Shown here: positions 25,912 to 33,739 of the stretch, piece by piece
How the letters are laid out: every line of letters starts with the position of its first letter
Position numbering within the stretch: the first letter of the stretch is position 1
DNA from: Candidatus Omnitrophota bacterium
GTDB lineage: Bacteria > Omnitrophota > Gorgyraeia > Gygaellales > Profunditerraquicolaceae
Length of the DNA: 38,199 nt
Direction: 5' to 3'
Assembly: GCA_028718225.1 (NCBI GenBank)
Contig: JAQUMI010000010.1
Coordinates: forward strand, 1 to 38,199
Made by a program: the position numbers and the translations under genes
The notes under the pieces: generated by a model
Seen by the model: the letters and a program-made list of their open reading frames with translations, nothing else
Database searches by the model: none
Told to the model about the DNA's origin: nothing

Positions 25912-27594
25912 TTATACCCTTTCAATAATAAAATTTTCCAGTGCCAGACAATCCATCTGGCTATCTTGGAAAGAATCCAGGGCATTTTCGGGGTTGCAGA
26001 CTATCGGTTGGCCCCTTAGGTTAAAAGAGGTGTTCATGACTATAGGCACCCCGGTTAAGCTCTCAAATTCCCTGATCAAAAGCCAAAATTTAGGATTGGC
26101 TTCTTTATTGACAACCTGCACCCTGGCGCTTCCATCAACATGAGTTACTGCCGGAATTACCGACCTTTTATCTTCCCGTACTGTAGCAGCCAGAAGCATA
26201 AATGGAGAGAATTGTTTAGCTTGGAAAAAATCCCCAGCCTTTTCTTCTAACACCGCCGGGGCATAAGGCCTGAAAGATTCCCGTTGCTTAACTTTTGAAT
26301 TTAACAGGTCCTTCATTCCGGGGTTGCAGGGATTAGCTAATATCGAACGGTTACCTAAAGCCCTGGGCCCGAATTCCATCCTTCCCTGGAACCAGCCAAT
26401 GATTTTATCCTCAGCTATCCTGGCGGCAATATACCGACAGAGCTCAGCATCCTCCAGCTCTTTAAACTTAATCTCCCGATTAAACAAAATTCGGCGGATA
26501 TTTTCCTTTGAAAAATCCGGCCCAAGATAAGCATCGCTCATTATATAACGACGGCGGTTATTCAGTATGGAATTATAGATATACGAAGAAACCCCCAGGG
26601 CCCCTCCGCTATCTCCGGCAGCCGGCTGAATAAATATTTCCTTAAAAGGGGTCTCTTCTAAAATCCGGTTATTAGCCACGCAATTCAGGAATAAGCCTCC
26701 GGCCAGACAGAGCTGATCAACTTTTAATTCCTGATGTATTTTTCTGGCAATGCCAATCAAGATATCTTCGGTAAATTTTTGCAGGCTGGCGGCAATATCG
26801 CAATGCCTCTCTTCAATCTCTTCCCCAACCTGCCTTTCTCTGCCGAATAACTTAATAAACTTCGCGTTATACATCCGGGAACCCCGGTTAAACCCGAAGA
26901 AGCGCTGAGCCAGGCTGAAACTACCGTCGGGGTGAACGTTTACGATTTGTTTAAATTTATCTAAATAAACCGGCTTGCCGTAACTGGCCAGCCCCATAAC
27001 TTTTCCTTCGCCCTCCAGGGCCGCAAACCCCAAATAAGTGGTTACTGCCGTATAAAGCAGGCCCAGGGAATCCGGGAAATATATCTCTTTGAATATCTCG
27101 ATATTATTCCCTTTGCCCAAGCCATAAGCGGTAGTAGCCCACTCTCCCACGCCGTCGGCGGTCAGAATAGCCGCTTCCTCAAAAGGAGAAACCAGGAAAG
27201 AACTTGCGGCATGCGCAAGATGATGCTTGATAAATAGGGGCTTGCCTTCATAACCTAATTCCTGCTTAAAGACCAGCGGCATAATCAACCTATCCTGGAG
27301 CCAGCAAGGCATGGTATCCAGAAAATTCCTGAGTGAAAAAGGATAGGCTTCAAGGTGCCCTAAAATTACCCTGGAAAATTTAAGGAAAGGTTTTTCGTGA
27401 AAACCCAGGTAATCAATATCGTAAACCGTCAGGCCGGCTTTTTGCAGGCAAAAGTTGGTTGCCTGGATAGGAAAAGCTGAAGAACTTTTTTGGCGGTTGA
27501 ATCTTTCTTCCGAGGCAGCGGCGATAATTTTTCCGTCTTGAAAAAGACAGGCTGCTGAATCATGACAAAAACAGGATATCCCTAATATATTCAT
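25912..27594 (-). CDS. Carbamoyltransferase (NodU/CmcH/TobZ family)
   Basis: At 560 residues this is the usual length for the family. It begins ILGISCFCHDSAACL and carries the metal-binding HHLAHAASSF motif, the LAGGLFLNCVANNRI motif of the Kae1-like domain, and the C-terminal FGPRALGNRSILANP and MNTSFNLRGQPIV motifs of the YrdC-like domain. The enzymes use carbamoyl phosphate and ATP to form carbamoyl-adenylate and carbamoylate a hydroxyl on a sugar or natural product. Placement directly after SxtJ-like and DUF5989 genes repeats a known neighbourhood of this family. Here it probably carbamoylates a glycan residue. Confidence 0.93.
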   Translation of the reverse strand: MNILGISCFCHDSAACLFQDGKIIAAASEERFNRQKSSSAFPIQATNFCLQKAGLTVYDIDYLGFHEKPFLKFSRVILGHLEAYPFSLRNFLDTMPCWLQDRLIMPLVFKQELGYEGKPLFIKHHLAHAASSFLVSPFEEAAILTADGVGEWATTAYGLGKGNNIEIFKEIYFPDSLGLLYTAVTTYLGFAALEGEGKVMGLASYGKPVYLDKFKQIVNVHPDGSFSLAQRFFGFNRGSRMYNAKFIKLFGRERQVGEEIEERHCDIAASLQKFTEDILIGIARKIHQELKVDQLCLAGGLFLNCVANNRILEETPFKEIFIQPAAGDSGGALGVSSYIYNSILNNRRRYIMSDAYLGPDFSKENIRRILFNREIKFKELEDAELCRYIAARIAEDKIIGWFQGRMEFGPRALGNRSILANPCNPGMKDLLNSKVKQRESFRPYAPAVLEEKAGDFFQAKQFSPFMLLAATVREDKRSVIPAVTHVDGSARVQVVNKEANPKFWLLIREFESLTGVPIVMNTSFNLRGQPIVCNPENALDSFQDSQMDCLALENFIIERV

Positions 27595-27603
27595 TAATAG
27601 CTA

Positions 27604-27765
27604 TCAGATGCCGGCATAGATGAACGAAATGACTACGCTTGGGCCCAGGTAAAAAGCCAAAAATGCCAGTAAAACAAGCATGATTAATAACGGCGCCAGG
27701 AAATACAACTTATATTTCCTGATCAGATAAAACATTTCTTTAAACATATAGATAATTTTTTTCAT
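27604..27765 (-). CDS. DUF5989 small membrane protein
   Basis: This is a 53-residue frame between the SxtJ-like gene (12-base gap) and the carbamoyltransferase gene (9-base gap). The ribosome binding site AGGGGAAG lies just before the ATG at 27765. The peptide has a basic, aromatic N-terminal part (FYLIRKYKLYFLAP), one membrane helix (LLIMLVLLAFLAFYLG) and ends SFIYAGI. This matches the DUF5989 pattern of an R-x-x-K-x-x-W/Y-L-x-P motif, a helix, and a terminal PFIYTLF-like segment. The family habitually accompanies carbamoyltransferases; its role is unknown. Confidence 0.75.
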   Translation of the reverse strand: MKKIIYMFKEMFYLIRKYKLYFLAPLLIMLVLLAFLAFYLGPSVVISFIYAGI

Positions 27766-27777
27766 TTCTTGCTTCCC

Positions 27778-28014
27778 CTAAGATTGCCTGAAGCAGTCCT
27801 TTGAATCCGGCCGGTAATCCTGGGCCCTTAACCAAGAGGAATCTTTATTTTTTCTTCCCGAGAAAATAATTTTAGGGTTAAATAAAACCGCTAAAACAAA
27901 AGTAAACCCAAAACCGAAAATATAAATTAAAACCAGAAAAATAGTCAGTAATATTTTCTGTATTGCCCGGAATAATTTTGCGGCTGCCCTCTTAAAGGCC
28001 CCTCTAGATTTCAT
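27778..28014 (-). CDS. SxtJ-like small membrane protein
   Basis: This 78-residue protein has a basic N-terminal amphipathic segment (KRAAAKLFRAIQK), one long hydrophobic region (ILLTIFLVLIYIFGFGFTFVLAVLF), probably one or two helices, and a charged tail with DSSWLR resembling the SYW tail of SxtJ-type proteins. The ATG at 28014 starts two bases after the stop of the amidotransferase gene. A TTG four codons upstream would overlap that stop and is less likely. It precedes DUF5989 and a carbamoyltransferase, an order seen in other carbamoylation loci. It may help localise the transferase at the membrane, which is inference. Confidence 0.6.
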   Translation of the reverse strand: MKSRGAFKRAAAKLFRAIQKILLTIFLVLIYIFGFGFTFVLAVLFNPKIIFSGRKNKDSSWLRAQDYRPDSKDCFRQS

Positions 28015-28016
28015 CT

Positions 28017-28997
28017 TTATTGCCAATCCCCGCAGTTAAGCCTTCCGGTAATACCGCTGATAAAGTCTTCATTGAAATCGATCTCCAGCATTTTCAGGGC
28101 CTCCTGACGGCTTAACTCTCCCATCCGGATAAGCTTACTCATTTCTATATGATAATGGCTGTACCCGTAATTCTTCATTGATAAATAAACACTGACGAAA
28201 TTCATCAGGCAATTAGTAGAGCCTCTGGGATAGCTTGATTTCGGGGACTGCCAATGTAATTCTCTCTCCAGTATTCTTTCTACCTCTGCCGGATCATCCC
28301 TTAAAAACCAGTGGGGAGAAATAATCTCCGCCTTTATTTTTCTGCGGGCCCTCTTTAAAGCTTCTCTTATGCTGGCGGGAAAATCTTTATACGGAGGAAT
28401 CTTGCGCAAATGATTTTTAACAAAATCCTCGGTTGCCCTAGACATGGCCCGGTATTCTAGCCCGGAATCGCCTTCGCCGATAAATTGGCCTTTAGTCCAA
28501 CCGGCAACGATTAAGGGAGTAGCTTGTTGCTTGGCGGTTTCAAGCGTAAGCCCTAAATACCAAATAGCGCAGGCATGGCAGAGAGGGGCTTTTGTCTGCG
28601 ATTTCAGCATTTCGGCAAATATACCTTTCATAAAATCTGATTTATAATATAACCAGTCAACCCCCAATATATCTACGGCATTCCTTATGTTTTCCAGCGC
28701 CTCTTCATTCTCAAATCCGTGGTCAAAGGTGAAAGCCAGCGGATTCATCTTGTATCTTTTTTTCATATAGTAAAGGCTTAAGGTGCTGTCTTTACCGCCG
28801 CTGCACATTACCAGGCAATCATGTTTGCTGCTGCCTTTATACTTATTCAATATCTTAATTACTTCGGATTCCGGAAAAACCTGCCCGCATTGCCCGGTGC
28901 CCTTTTTTTGGAAACCAAGGCATATATTACATACACCGTCCGTATTTAAAGTTATGTCCGGTTTATTTTCAGGTAATACGCATTTTCTACATAACAT
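28017..28997 (-). CDS. N-acetyl sugar amidotransferase, PP-loop ATPase (WbpG/PseA-like)
   Basis: This 326-residue protein begins with two zinc-ribbon-like cysteine pairs (CRKCVLP, Cys3/Cys6; CNIC, Cys23/Cys26), followed by the PP-loop SGGKDST at residues 66-72 and a later CHACAIW motif. WbpG-type enzymes convert an N-acetyl group on a UDP-sugar to an acetamidino group using ammonia from a HisH-like glutaminase. No HisH or HisF homologue is present in the window, so the ammonia source is unclear. The ATG follows a 49-base gap after the M15 peptidase gene, and it leads the carbamoylation block. Confidence 0.87.
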   Translation of the reverse strand: MLCRKCVLPENKPDITLNTDGVCNICLGFQKKGTGQCGQVFPESEVIKILNKYKGSSKHDCLVMCSGGKDSTLSLYYMKKRYKMNPLAFTFDHGFENEEALENIRNAVDILGVDWLYYKSDFMKGIFAEMLKSQTKAPLCHACAIWYLGLTLETAKQQATPLIVAGWTKGQFIGEGDSGLEYRAMSRATEDFVKNHLRKIPPYKDFPASIREALKRARRKIKAEIISPHWFLRDDPAEVERILERELHWQSPKSSYPRGSTNCLMNFVSVYLSMKNYGYSHYHIEMSKLIRMGELSRQEALKMLEIDFNEDFISGITGRLNCGDWQ

Positions 28998-29046
28998 CTT
29001 GCACCTTAAGTATAAGGTATTTTATCACAACACAGGGAAAAATCCA

Positions 29047-29790
29047 TCAGAACTCACCAGGCAGGGCTTGGCTTGAGCCTTGATCACGGCTATACGGCAG
29101 GACCTTTTCAAAATGCTGGTAATCTTTTAAAGATTCCCAATTGCCGCCCCAGGTCCATCCCAAGCGGATAAAGGTTTTTACAACGGGAGAATCCGGAGTA
29201 AGTGTTCCGGGCTTAGTTGTAGCGTATACTGCGCCGGGAGGCAATACGGTCTTTCCTCTAATATAACAATTCTGCAGAGGATTAATATCTATGGCAAAAC
29301 CGTAAGCATGTTTAGAAAGAGATTTCCCTCCGGTCACTGTCCTATAATTAAACGCGGAAGTATTATTGGCTAACATGGAAAGGTCATCTTCGTTCCATTT
29401 TCCATCCTTAAAAAAACGGTCATGGGAAATAGGAATGACGGAACCAACAGGAAATTTGCTTTTCAAGATAACCCGGAATACTTCCCGGATATCATTTACG
29501 AGCCTTTCTTCTATAACCAGCTGTCCCTTATGGATTTTGCCGTCAAATGAATAATATAATACCTCTAGGAGCCTTTGCTTTTCTTTAAATTCAGGCGGCG
29601 CCTCTTTCCTCAGCGCTTCCGCTAATGATATATCGCTATCGATGATGGGGTCCTGGAGGGAACCGGTTGGCAGTTGCTCAAATTTCCCAACCGGCGTCGT
29701 TCCTGTGCTGCGCAAATGCGTAGCGCATCCGGATAAAACTGCGGTTAAAAACAGGAGAAAAAAGGAAAAATCTCTCTTTTTTAGATTCAA
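29047..29790 (-). CDS. M15-family peptidase lipoprotein (D-alanyl-D-alanine carboxypeptidase-like)
   Basis: This 247-residue protein has a lipoprotein signal peptide (lipobox LSGC, Cys22). The zinc-binding motif SKHAYGFAIDINP supplies His161 and Asp168, and YQHFEK supplies His226, the M15 (VanY/L-Ala-D-Glu endopeptidase-like) metal triad. It would act on peptidoglycan in the periplasm, anchored to a membrane. The start is probably TTG at 29790 with AAGGA nine bases upstream; no ATG lies nearby in frame. It is the first gene after the terminator at 29877-29912, and a small hairpin (29814-29827) lies in its leader. Confidence 0.82.
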   Translation of the reverse strand: MNLKKRDFSFFLLFLTAVLSGCATHLRSTGTTPVGKFEQLPTGSLQDPIIDSDISLAEALRKEAPPEFKEKQRLLEVLYYSFDGKIHKGQLVIEERLVNDIREVFRVILKSKFPVGSVIPISHDRFFKDGKWNEDDLSMLANNTSAFNYRTVTGGKSLSKHAYGFAIDINPLQNCYIRGKTVLPPGAVYATTKPGTLTPDSPVVKTFIRLGWTWGGNWESLKDYQHFEKVLPYSRDQGSSQALPGEF

Positions 29791-29871
29791 TTTAAATTTT
29801 CCTTTAATATTAAGGAGTCTTCTCCTCTATAAAAAATTCTAATTCCGAAGCAGGTAATCCCCTTATTAAGG

Positions 29872-29917
29872 TAAAAGGACGATTCTAACCTTTACGTAAT
29901 TTAGAAACGTCCATTTT
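29872..29917. terminator. Bidirectional Rho-independent terminator ending the metal operon
   Basis: GGACGATTCTAA (29877-29888) pairs with TTAGAAACGTCC (29901-29912) over 12 bases with one mismatch, around a 12-base loop. On the minus strand the stem is followed by TTTTACC, and on the plus strand by ATTTTTC. It lies in the 238-base gap between the metallo-beta-lactamase-fold gene and the M15 gene and separates the metal operon from the glycan locus. I see no convincing promoter between it and the M15 start. Confidence 0.75.
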
Positions 29918-30028
29918 TCTCATCAAGCTGCTTTAACGCCTAATGATTGTAATATATACTATCAAAAGAAAACTGATTTTGCAAATTTTGTTTGGTTATT
30001 CATCAGCTCTCCCGAATTATTGTCTTAT

Positions 30029-30739
30029 TCATAGTTCTATAATATCCCCTTCCCTGGTTTTTATAAAATCCTGTCCGAAGGCTTGATCCACTATCTTTGT
30101 TGCACGCTTTCCTGTACAATGCATTGGAGCAATCCTGCGAATACCAGACTTTTGCAGTTCTTGTATAACACACTTATTCATTTCGTCCGTACTATCTTTC
30201 AGGTGAAAACCTCCAATAAGCACATGCACATCCGCTTGAAAACGCTCCTTAACATACCTGACGATATTTACCACCCCAGGATGCGCGCATCCACAGATTA
30301 CCGCTAACCCATGGGCCGTCTTTATTACCACGGACTGCTCATAAATCTTTCGGCCAGCTGATTCTCCATAAAGTTCTCCGGTAGAATAAATATCATCTTT
30401 TATCAAAGTACCCTCTCCAACCTCAACGACTCTTGCTCCAAATGAAGCAATTCTGTTCTTTATTTCCTGTTTGAAACTGGGACAGATATAAACTGTAATA
30501 TCTTTGTGCTCATCCAGTAAATACCATAACCCCGCGATATGATCCCAGTCATCGTGTGATAAGATAATATTTTTAATCCTGGTTGTATTAACGTTAAACT
30601 TCCGCAGATTATGTAAAAACACGCCCGGGTCGCCAAAAGAATCAAAAAGTACATCCTCGCCGATTAAAAACGATATACCCCATCTGTGGATGAAACGCTC
30701 CCATTTTGTCGAACCCGTAGCTATGATTTTGATTCGCAT
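30029..30739 (-). CDS. Metallo-beta-lactamase-fold hydrolase, COG1237-like
   Basis: This 236-residue protein resembles the COG1237 group annotated as dihydropterin ribofuranosylaminobenzene phosphate synthase. It has LFDSFGDPG, SHDDWDHIAGL (His62-Asp67 region), GCAHPGVVNIV, IGGFHL and a C-terminal MHCTG. In the metal motif the usual HxHxDH reads HxDxDH, with Asp64 in place of the second His. It is the last gene of the Fur-led operon, four bases after the ZIP gene and 112 bases before the terminator stem. Its substrate is unknown; in this context a role in cofactor or redox metabolism is possible. Confidence 0.82.
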   Translation of the reverse strand: MRIKIIATGSTKWERFIHRWGISFLIGEDVLFDSFGDPGVFLHNLRKFNVNTTRIKNIILSHDDWDHIAGLWYLLDEHKDITVYICPSFKQEIKNRIASFGARVVEVGEGTLIKDDIYSTGELYGESAGRKIYEQSVVIKTAHGLAVICGCAHPGVVNIVRYVKERFQADVHVLIGGFHLKDSTDEMNKCVIQELQKSGIRRIAPMHCTGKRATKIVDQAFGQDFIKTREGDIIEL

Positions 30740-30743
30740 AGTA

Positions 30744-31481
30744 TTAATGATTTATCACCGCCGCGAAATACATAAACGCTACGCCCAGGATAAAAACTAC
30801 CATTGAAAGAGTCGCCTTCTTAATATCCTCTTGCTTATGGAGCTCCGGTATAAGGTCGCAACTTGCAATATAAATGAAGCCTCCTGCCGCTACCGGCATA
30901 AGCAGCTTTAAAAAACCACCTGACACATTCGCAAGAGCGAAACCAATAACCGTCCCCAAAATGGCTGTTATAGCTGACAGGAAGTTATAAAATAAGGCTT
31001 TACTTTTACTCAATCCTCCATAGACCAATACACCGAAATCGCCTATTTCTTGAGGAATTTCATGCATAATAATCGCAAAAGAAGTAGCAACGCCAAAATT
31101 AATATTCACCACAAAAGAAGAACCGATAATAAGGCCATCAATAAAATTATGCACGCCATCGCCAACAAGATTAAGATACGTAAAAGTATGGACCTCGCAT
31201 TTCCCTTCATGACAGTGCCGCCAATGTAAATACCTCTCTAATATAAAAAATAAAATAAACCCTACGATGACAAGCAAGTATACTTCGCCATGCGCGCTTT
31301 TTTCTATTGCCTCTGGTATGAGGTGTAAAAACGCCCCGCCGATCAACGCTCCGGCAGAAAAACTAATTAACAAAAAAATAACTTCGTTGAGCAAATCTTC
31401 CTTCAAAAGCAGGCTGACGATCCCAACGAAAGCAATTAAACTCACAATAATACTCGCTCCTAAAGCCCAAATAAAGCCCAT
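30744..31481 (-). CDS. ZIP family metal transporter
   Basis: This 245-residue membrane protein has about eight helices. The ZIP metal-site motifs are HNFIDG in helix IV and HEIPQEIGD in helix V, and the early LHLIPEAIE motif is also present. A His/Cys-rich cytoplasmic loop (HWRHCHEGKCEVH) between helices could bind metal. ZIP proteins import Zn, Fe or Mn into the cytoplasm. AAGGAG lies five bases before the ATG. Membership of a Fur-controlled iron-sulfur operon favours iron or another divalent metal, though selectivity cannot be read from these motifs. Confidence 0.9.
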   Translation of the reverse strand: MGFIWALGASIIVSLIAFVGIVSLLLKEDLLNEVIFLLISFSAGALIGGAFLHLIPEAIEKSAHGEVYLLVIVGFILFFILERYLHWRHCHEGKCEVHTFTYLNLVGDGVHNFIDGLIIGSSFVVNINFGVATSFAIIMHEIPQEIGDFGVLVYGGLSKSKALFYNFLSAITAILGTVIGFALANVSGGFLKLLMPVAAGGFIYIASCDLIPELHKQEDIKKATLSMVVFILGVAFMYFAAVINH

Positions 31482-31489
31482 TTATCTCC

Positions 31490-31882
31490 TTATCTTTTAA
31501 GTAAATAGTCCGCTATTGCCCGATAAAGCGTGCTTACCGAAAGTATTGAACAATGTAGATGGTCTGCTGGCAAGCCCTTTAACTGCGCGATTACTTCTCC
31601 CGCGGAAATCAAAAGCGCCTCTTTTATGGTTTTTGCCTCTGCCAACTTTGCCACCATAGCCGCGCAGGCTCGAGTGGCATGACAACCCTCGGTATAATAT
31701 TTAATTTCGGTAATCCTACCTTTCTCAATCACCAGATAAAACTCCATTGCATCCCCGCAAGGCCCCTTCAGATAAGCAGCACTCACAGGATCATGCATCC
31801 TGCCAAAATATTTCTGGTTATTTATTAGCTCAACTACCTCGCCTGGATACTCTATAAGGATATCCCCGTTAGCATGCCCCAT
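31490..31882 (-). CDS. IscU/NifU-type iron-sulfur cluster scaffold
   Basis: This 130-residue protein has the three-cysteine layout of the NifU N-terminal/IscU family: GPCGDAM (Cys42, with the adjacent Asp44), EGCHATRACAAM (Cys67, Cys73) and LHCSILSV (Cys111). Such scaffolds assemble and hand on Fe-S clusters. The ATG at 31882 follows the DUF2099 gene by 18 bases. No cysteine desulfurase lies in the window, so sulfur must come from elsewhere. The clusters may be destined for the two ferredoxin-containing ATPases encoded upstream in the operon. Confidence 0.88.
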   Translation of the reverse strand: MGHANGDILIEYPGEVVELINNQKYFGRMHDPVSAAYLKGPCGDAMEFYLVIEKGRITEIKYYTEGCHATRACAAMVAKLAEAKTIKEALLISAGEVIAQLKGLPADHLHCSILSVSTLYRAIADYLLKR

Positions 31883-31900
31883 CCTTAGCCTCCTATGGTT

Positions 31901-32884
31901 TTAAGAACCTGCTACCCTAGTGAAACTTTTCCTGGATAAGGCTGGCAATTTTTCTTCACGTAAGAAGCTATCGAAATTACCAAGCCTTACCTTTTCGCTT
32001 GCCGGCTCATTAGAAATCAAATATTGTTTATATCTATCTAAACAACACAAAATATCGCGATCATCAGCGTAGGCCGCAAGAAAATCAATGCCTTTTTGTG
32101 TCAACACAAATACTGGAATCTGCTTGGAAACCTGCAGTAAAGCAATTTTTCCAATCTTATGCCGGATATCCCAAGACGCGCAACTCCAAACAATATCCGC
32201 ATAACTGCGGATTTGCTCAATCTTTGATTCGGCTATACCTGTGGCACAAACAACAAGAACCGTAAGCAATACGCCGTAATAAGACTCCAATCGCCGTATC
32301 TCCTTTAACTTTTCAGAATCATGCCCACTGACAGTAACTGCGATTTTCATATACCCGGCCTTGATTGCTTTTTCAACACCCTTAACTTGATCGATTAAAG
32401 CATGATCGAAAACTACCCCACAACCCAATCCCTTGAGGCACGCTATGATTTTTTTAATCGGAGAAGTAAACAAGAGGCTATTCATCCTCGCCCCTATCCC
32501 CTGCACAACCTCTCCGTTATCTGTTATAACCGTTCCTGCGCCATCACAGACAATAACTGCAGCATCTATAGCTTTTTTCTTTAAAGCGAACATAAGCATT
32601 TCCGAAGCGCCGTAGGGAATAGCGGTATCGCTACACGATAAATTCCTTTTAGGAGTAAAAAACCCGTAATCTCTGATCTTAGACTCTATCGCTTTCTTGA
32701 TTTCACGCTTAACTGCCTCTTTATCAACACCATCTATATTCTGAAAGCCTTTATAGAGATGGCTGGCCAGAGGACAAAACGTAAGCGCCGGATCAGTCAC
32801 ATTTATCACTTTACCTTCTGAAACGCTGATAACCGAAGAAAAATAACGCAAAACATGCATATCTCGTTCAATAGTATACGCCAT
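31901..32884 (-). CDS. DUF2099 / methanogenesis marker protein 8 family
   Basis: This 327-residue protein has the family pattern: DYGFFTP, YGASEMLMFAL, an IDAAVIVCDGAGTVIT core, VVQGIGARMNSLLFTSPI, AGYMKIAVTVSG, an IVWSCASWDIRHKIG segment and VFVLTQKG. The family was named from methanogenic archaea (methanogenesis marker 8), where its biochemical role is not established, and bacterial relatives occur in anaerobes. Several cysteines (CPLASH, CATG, CASW) could bind metal. The gene starts three bases after the second MinD-like ATPase gene, tying it to Fe-S or metal cofactor handling. Confidence 0.8.
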   Translation of the reverse strand: MAYTIERDMHVLRYFSSVISVSEGKVINVTDPALTFCPLASHLYKGFQNIDGVDKEAVKREIKKAIESKIRDYGFFTPKRNLSCSDTAIPYGASEMLMFALKKKAIDAAVIVCDGAGTVITDNGEVVQGIGARMNSLLFTSPIKKIIACLKGLGCGVVFDHALIDQVKGVEKAIKAGYMKIAVTVSGHDSEKLKEIRRLESYYGVLLTVLVVCATGIAESKIEQIRSYADIVWSCASWDIRHKIGKIALLQVSKQIPVFVLTQKGIDFLAAYADDRDILCCLDRYKQYLISNEPASEKVRLGNFDSFLREEKLPALSRKSFTRVAGS

Positions 32885-32887
32885 AAA

Positions 32888-33739
32888 TTAACTCTTTAAG
32901 GTCTCCCAAATTTTCCTGAGCTCATCTCCGGCCGCACACTGAGCGTATTCAATAATAGTTTTCCCTTCAACTAAGGCTTTAACTACTGTTTTATCAAAGA
33001 CTATCTTACCGCTAACCGGGACACCGGCGCTGAGGCAAAATTCTTCTATCCTTTCGGTCATCGACGGATTCAAGTCATATTTATTCACAACAAGTTTGAC
33101 CGGAATATTAAATTGCTTGGCCACCTCCATAACACGCTTAGCATCATGTAAGCCCGAGAGTGTCGGTTCAGTCACAATCAAAACACAATCAACCCCTGAC
33201 AACGAAGCAATAACCGGGCATCCTATACCCGGAGGACCGTCAATAATCATATAATCAAGTGCTTGTTTTTCCGCTAATTCTTTGGCAACCTGCTTTATTC
33301 TTACCACCAGCTTGCCGGAATTCTCTTCGGCAATGCCAAGTTTGGCATGTATAAAAGGCCCATATCGAGTATCAGAAATAAACCACTCGCCGGCTACATT
33401 CTCCTCCATGCGTATAGCTCCATGCGGGCATAGATGGCTACAAAGAGCACACCCTTCACAAGAGAAACTCTCAATCCTATAGTCAGTCTTTATTGCTCCA
33501 AATCTGCATACTGCTACGCATTCCCCGCATCTGCTGCAGAATTTTTTATCAATAACTGCAGTTTGGCCGCTTCTAAAGTCATGACGTTCTTTGACCAAAG
33601 GATGCAACAAAAGATGCAGATCCGCCGCATCCACGTCGCAATCGACCATAATTTTACTTTTAGCCAAAGCAGCAAGGCCTCCCGTAACCACAGTCTTGCC
33701 TGTCCCGCCTTTGCCGCTAATGACGGCTATTTGCTTCAT
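32888..33739 (-). CDS. MinD-superfamily P-loop ATPase with inserted ferredoxin domain (2 of 2)
   Basis: This 283-residue protein of COG1149 type has a deviant Walker A SGKGGTGKT (residues 8-16), then an inserted ferredoxin with two 4Fe-4S motifs (Cys68-71-74-78 and Cys94-97-100-104). The second half of the ATPase includes MIIDGPPGIGCP and IVTEPTLSGLHD. Relatives work in pairs with NifX/ORP-fold proteins, as in the Desulfovibrio orange-protein complex, and resemble Mrp/Nbp35 Fe-S carriers. The ATG lies 23 bases inside the end of the first ATPase gene, so the two are probably co-translated as partners. Confidence 0.93.
   Translation of the reverse strand: MKQIAVISGKGGTGKTVVTGGLAALAKSKIMVDCDVDAADLHLLLHPLVKERHDFRSGQTAVIDKKFCSRCGECVAVCRFGAIKTDYRIESFSCEGCALCSHLCPHGAIRMEENVAGEWFISDTRYGPFIHAKLGIAEENSGKLVVRIKQVAKELAEKQALDYMIIDGPPGIGCPVIASLSGVDCVLIVTEPTLSGLHDAKRVMEVAKQFNIPVKLVVNKYDLNPSMTERIEEFCLSAGVPVSGKIVFDKTVVKALVEGKTIIEYAQCAAGDELRKIWETLKS

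Noticed and set aside
29003-29018. ACCTTA/TAAGGT hairpin before the amidotransferase start as a terminator
   Set aside because: The stem is only six AT-rich base pairs, lacks a T-run on the minus strand, and sits 6 bases upstream of the ATG. It may be chance or a weak leader structure.
29945-29980. Possible promoter TTGCAA - 17 bases - TAGTAT on the minus strand
   Set aside because: Both boxes are poor, and any transcript would run straight into the terminator at 29877-29912 before reaching the M15 gene.
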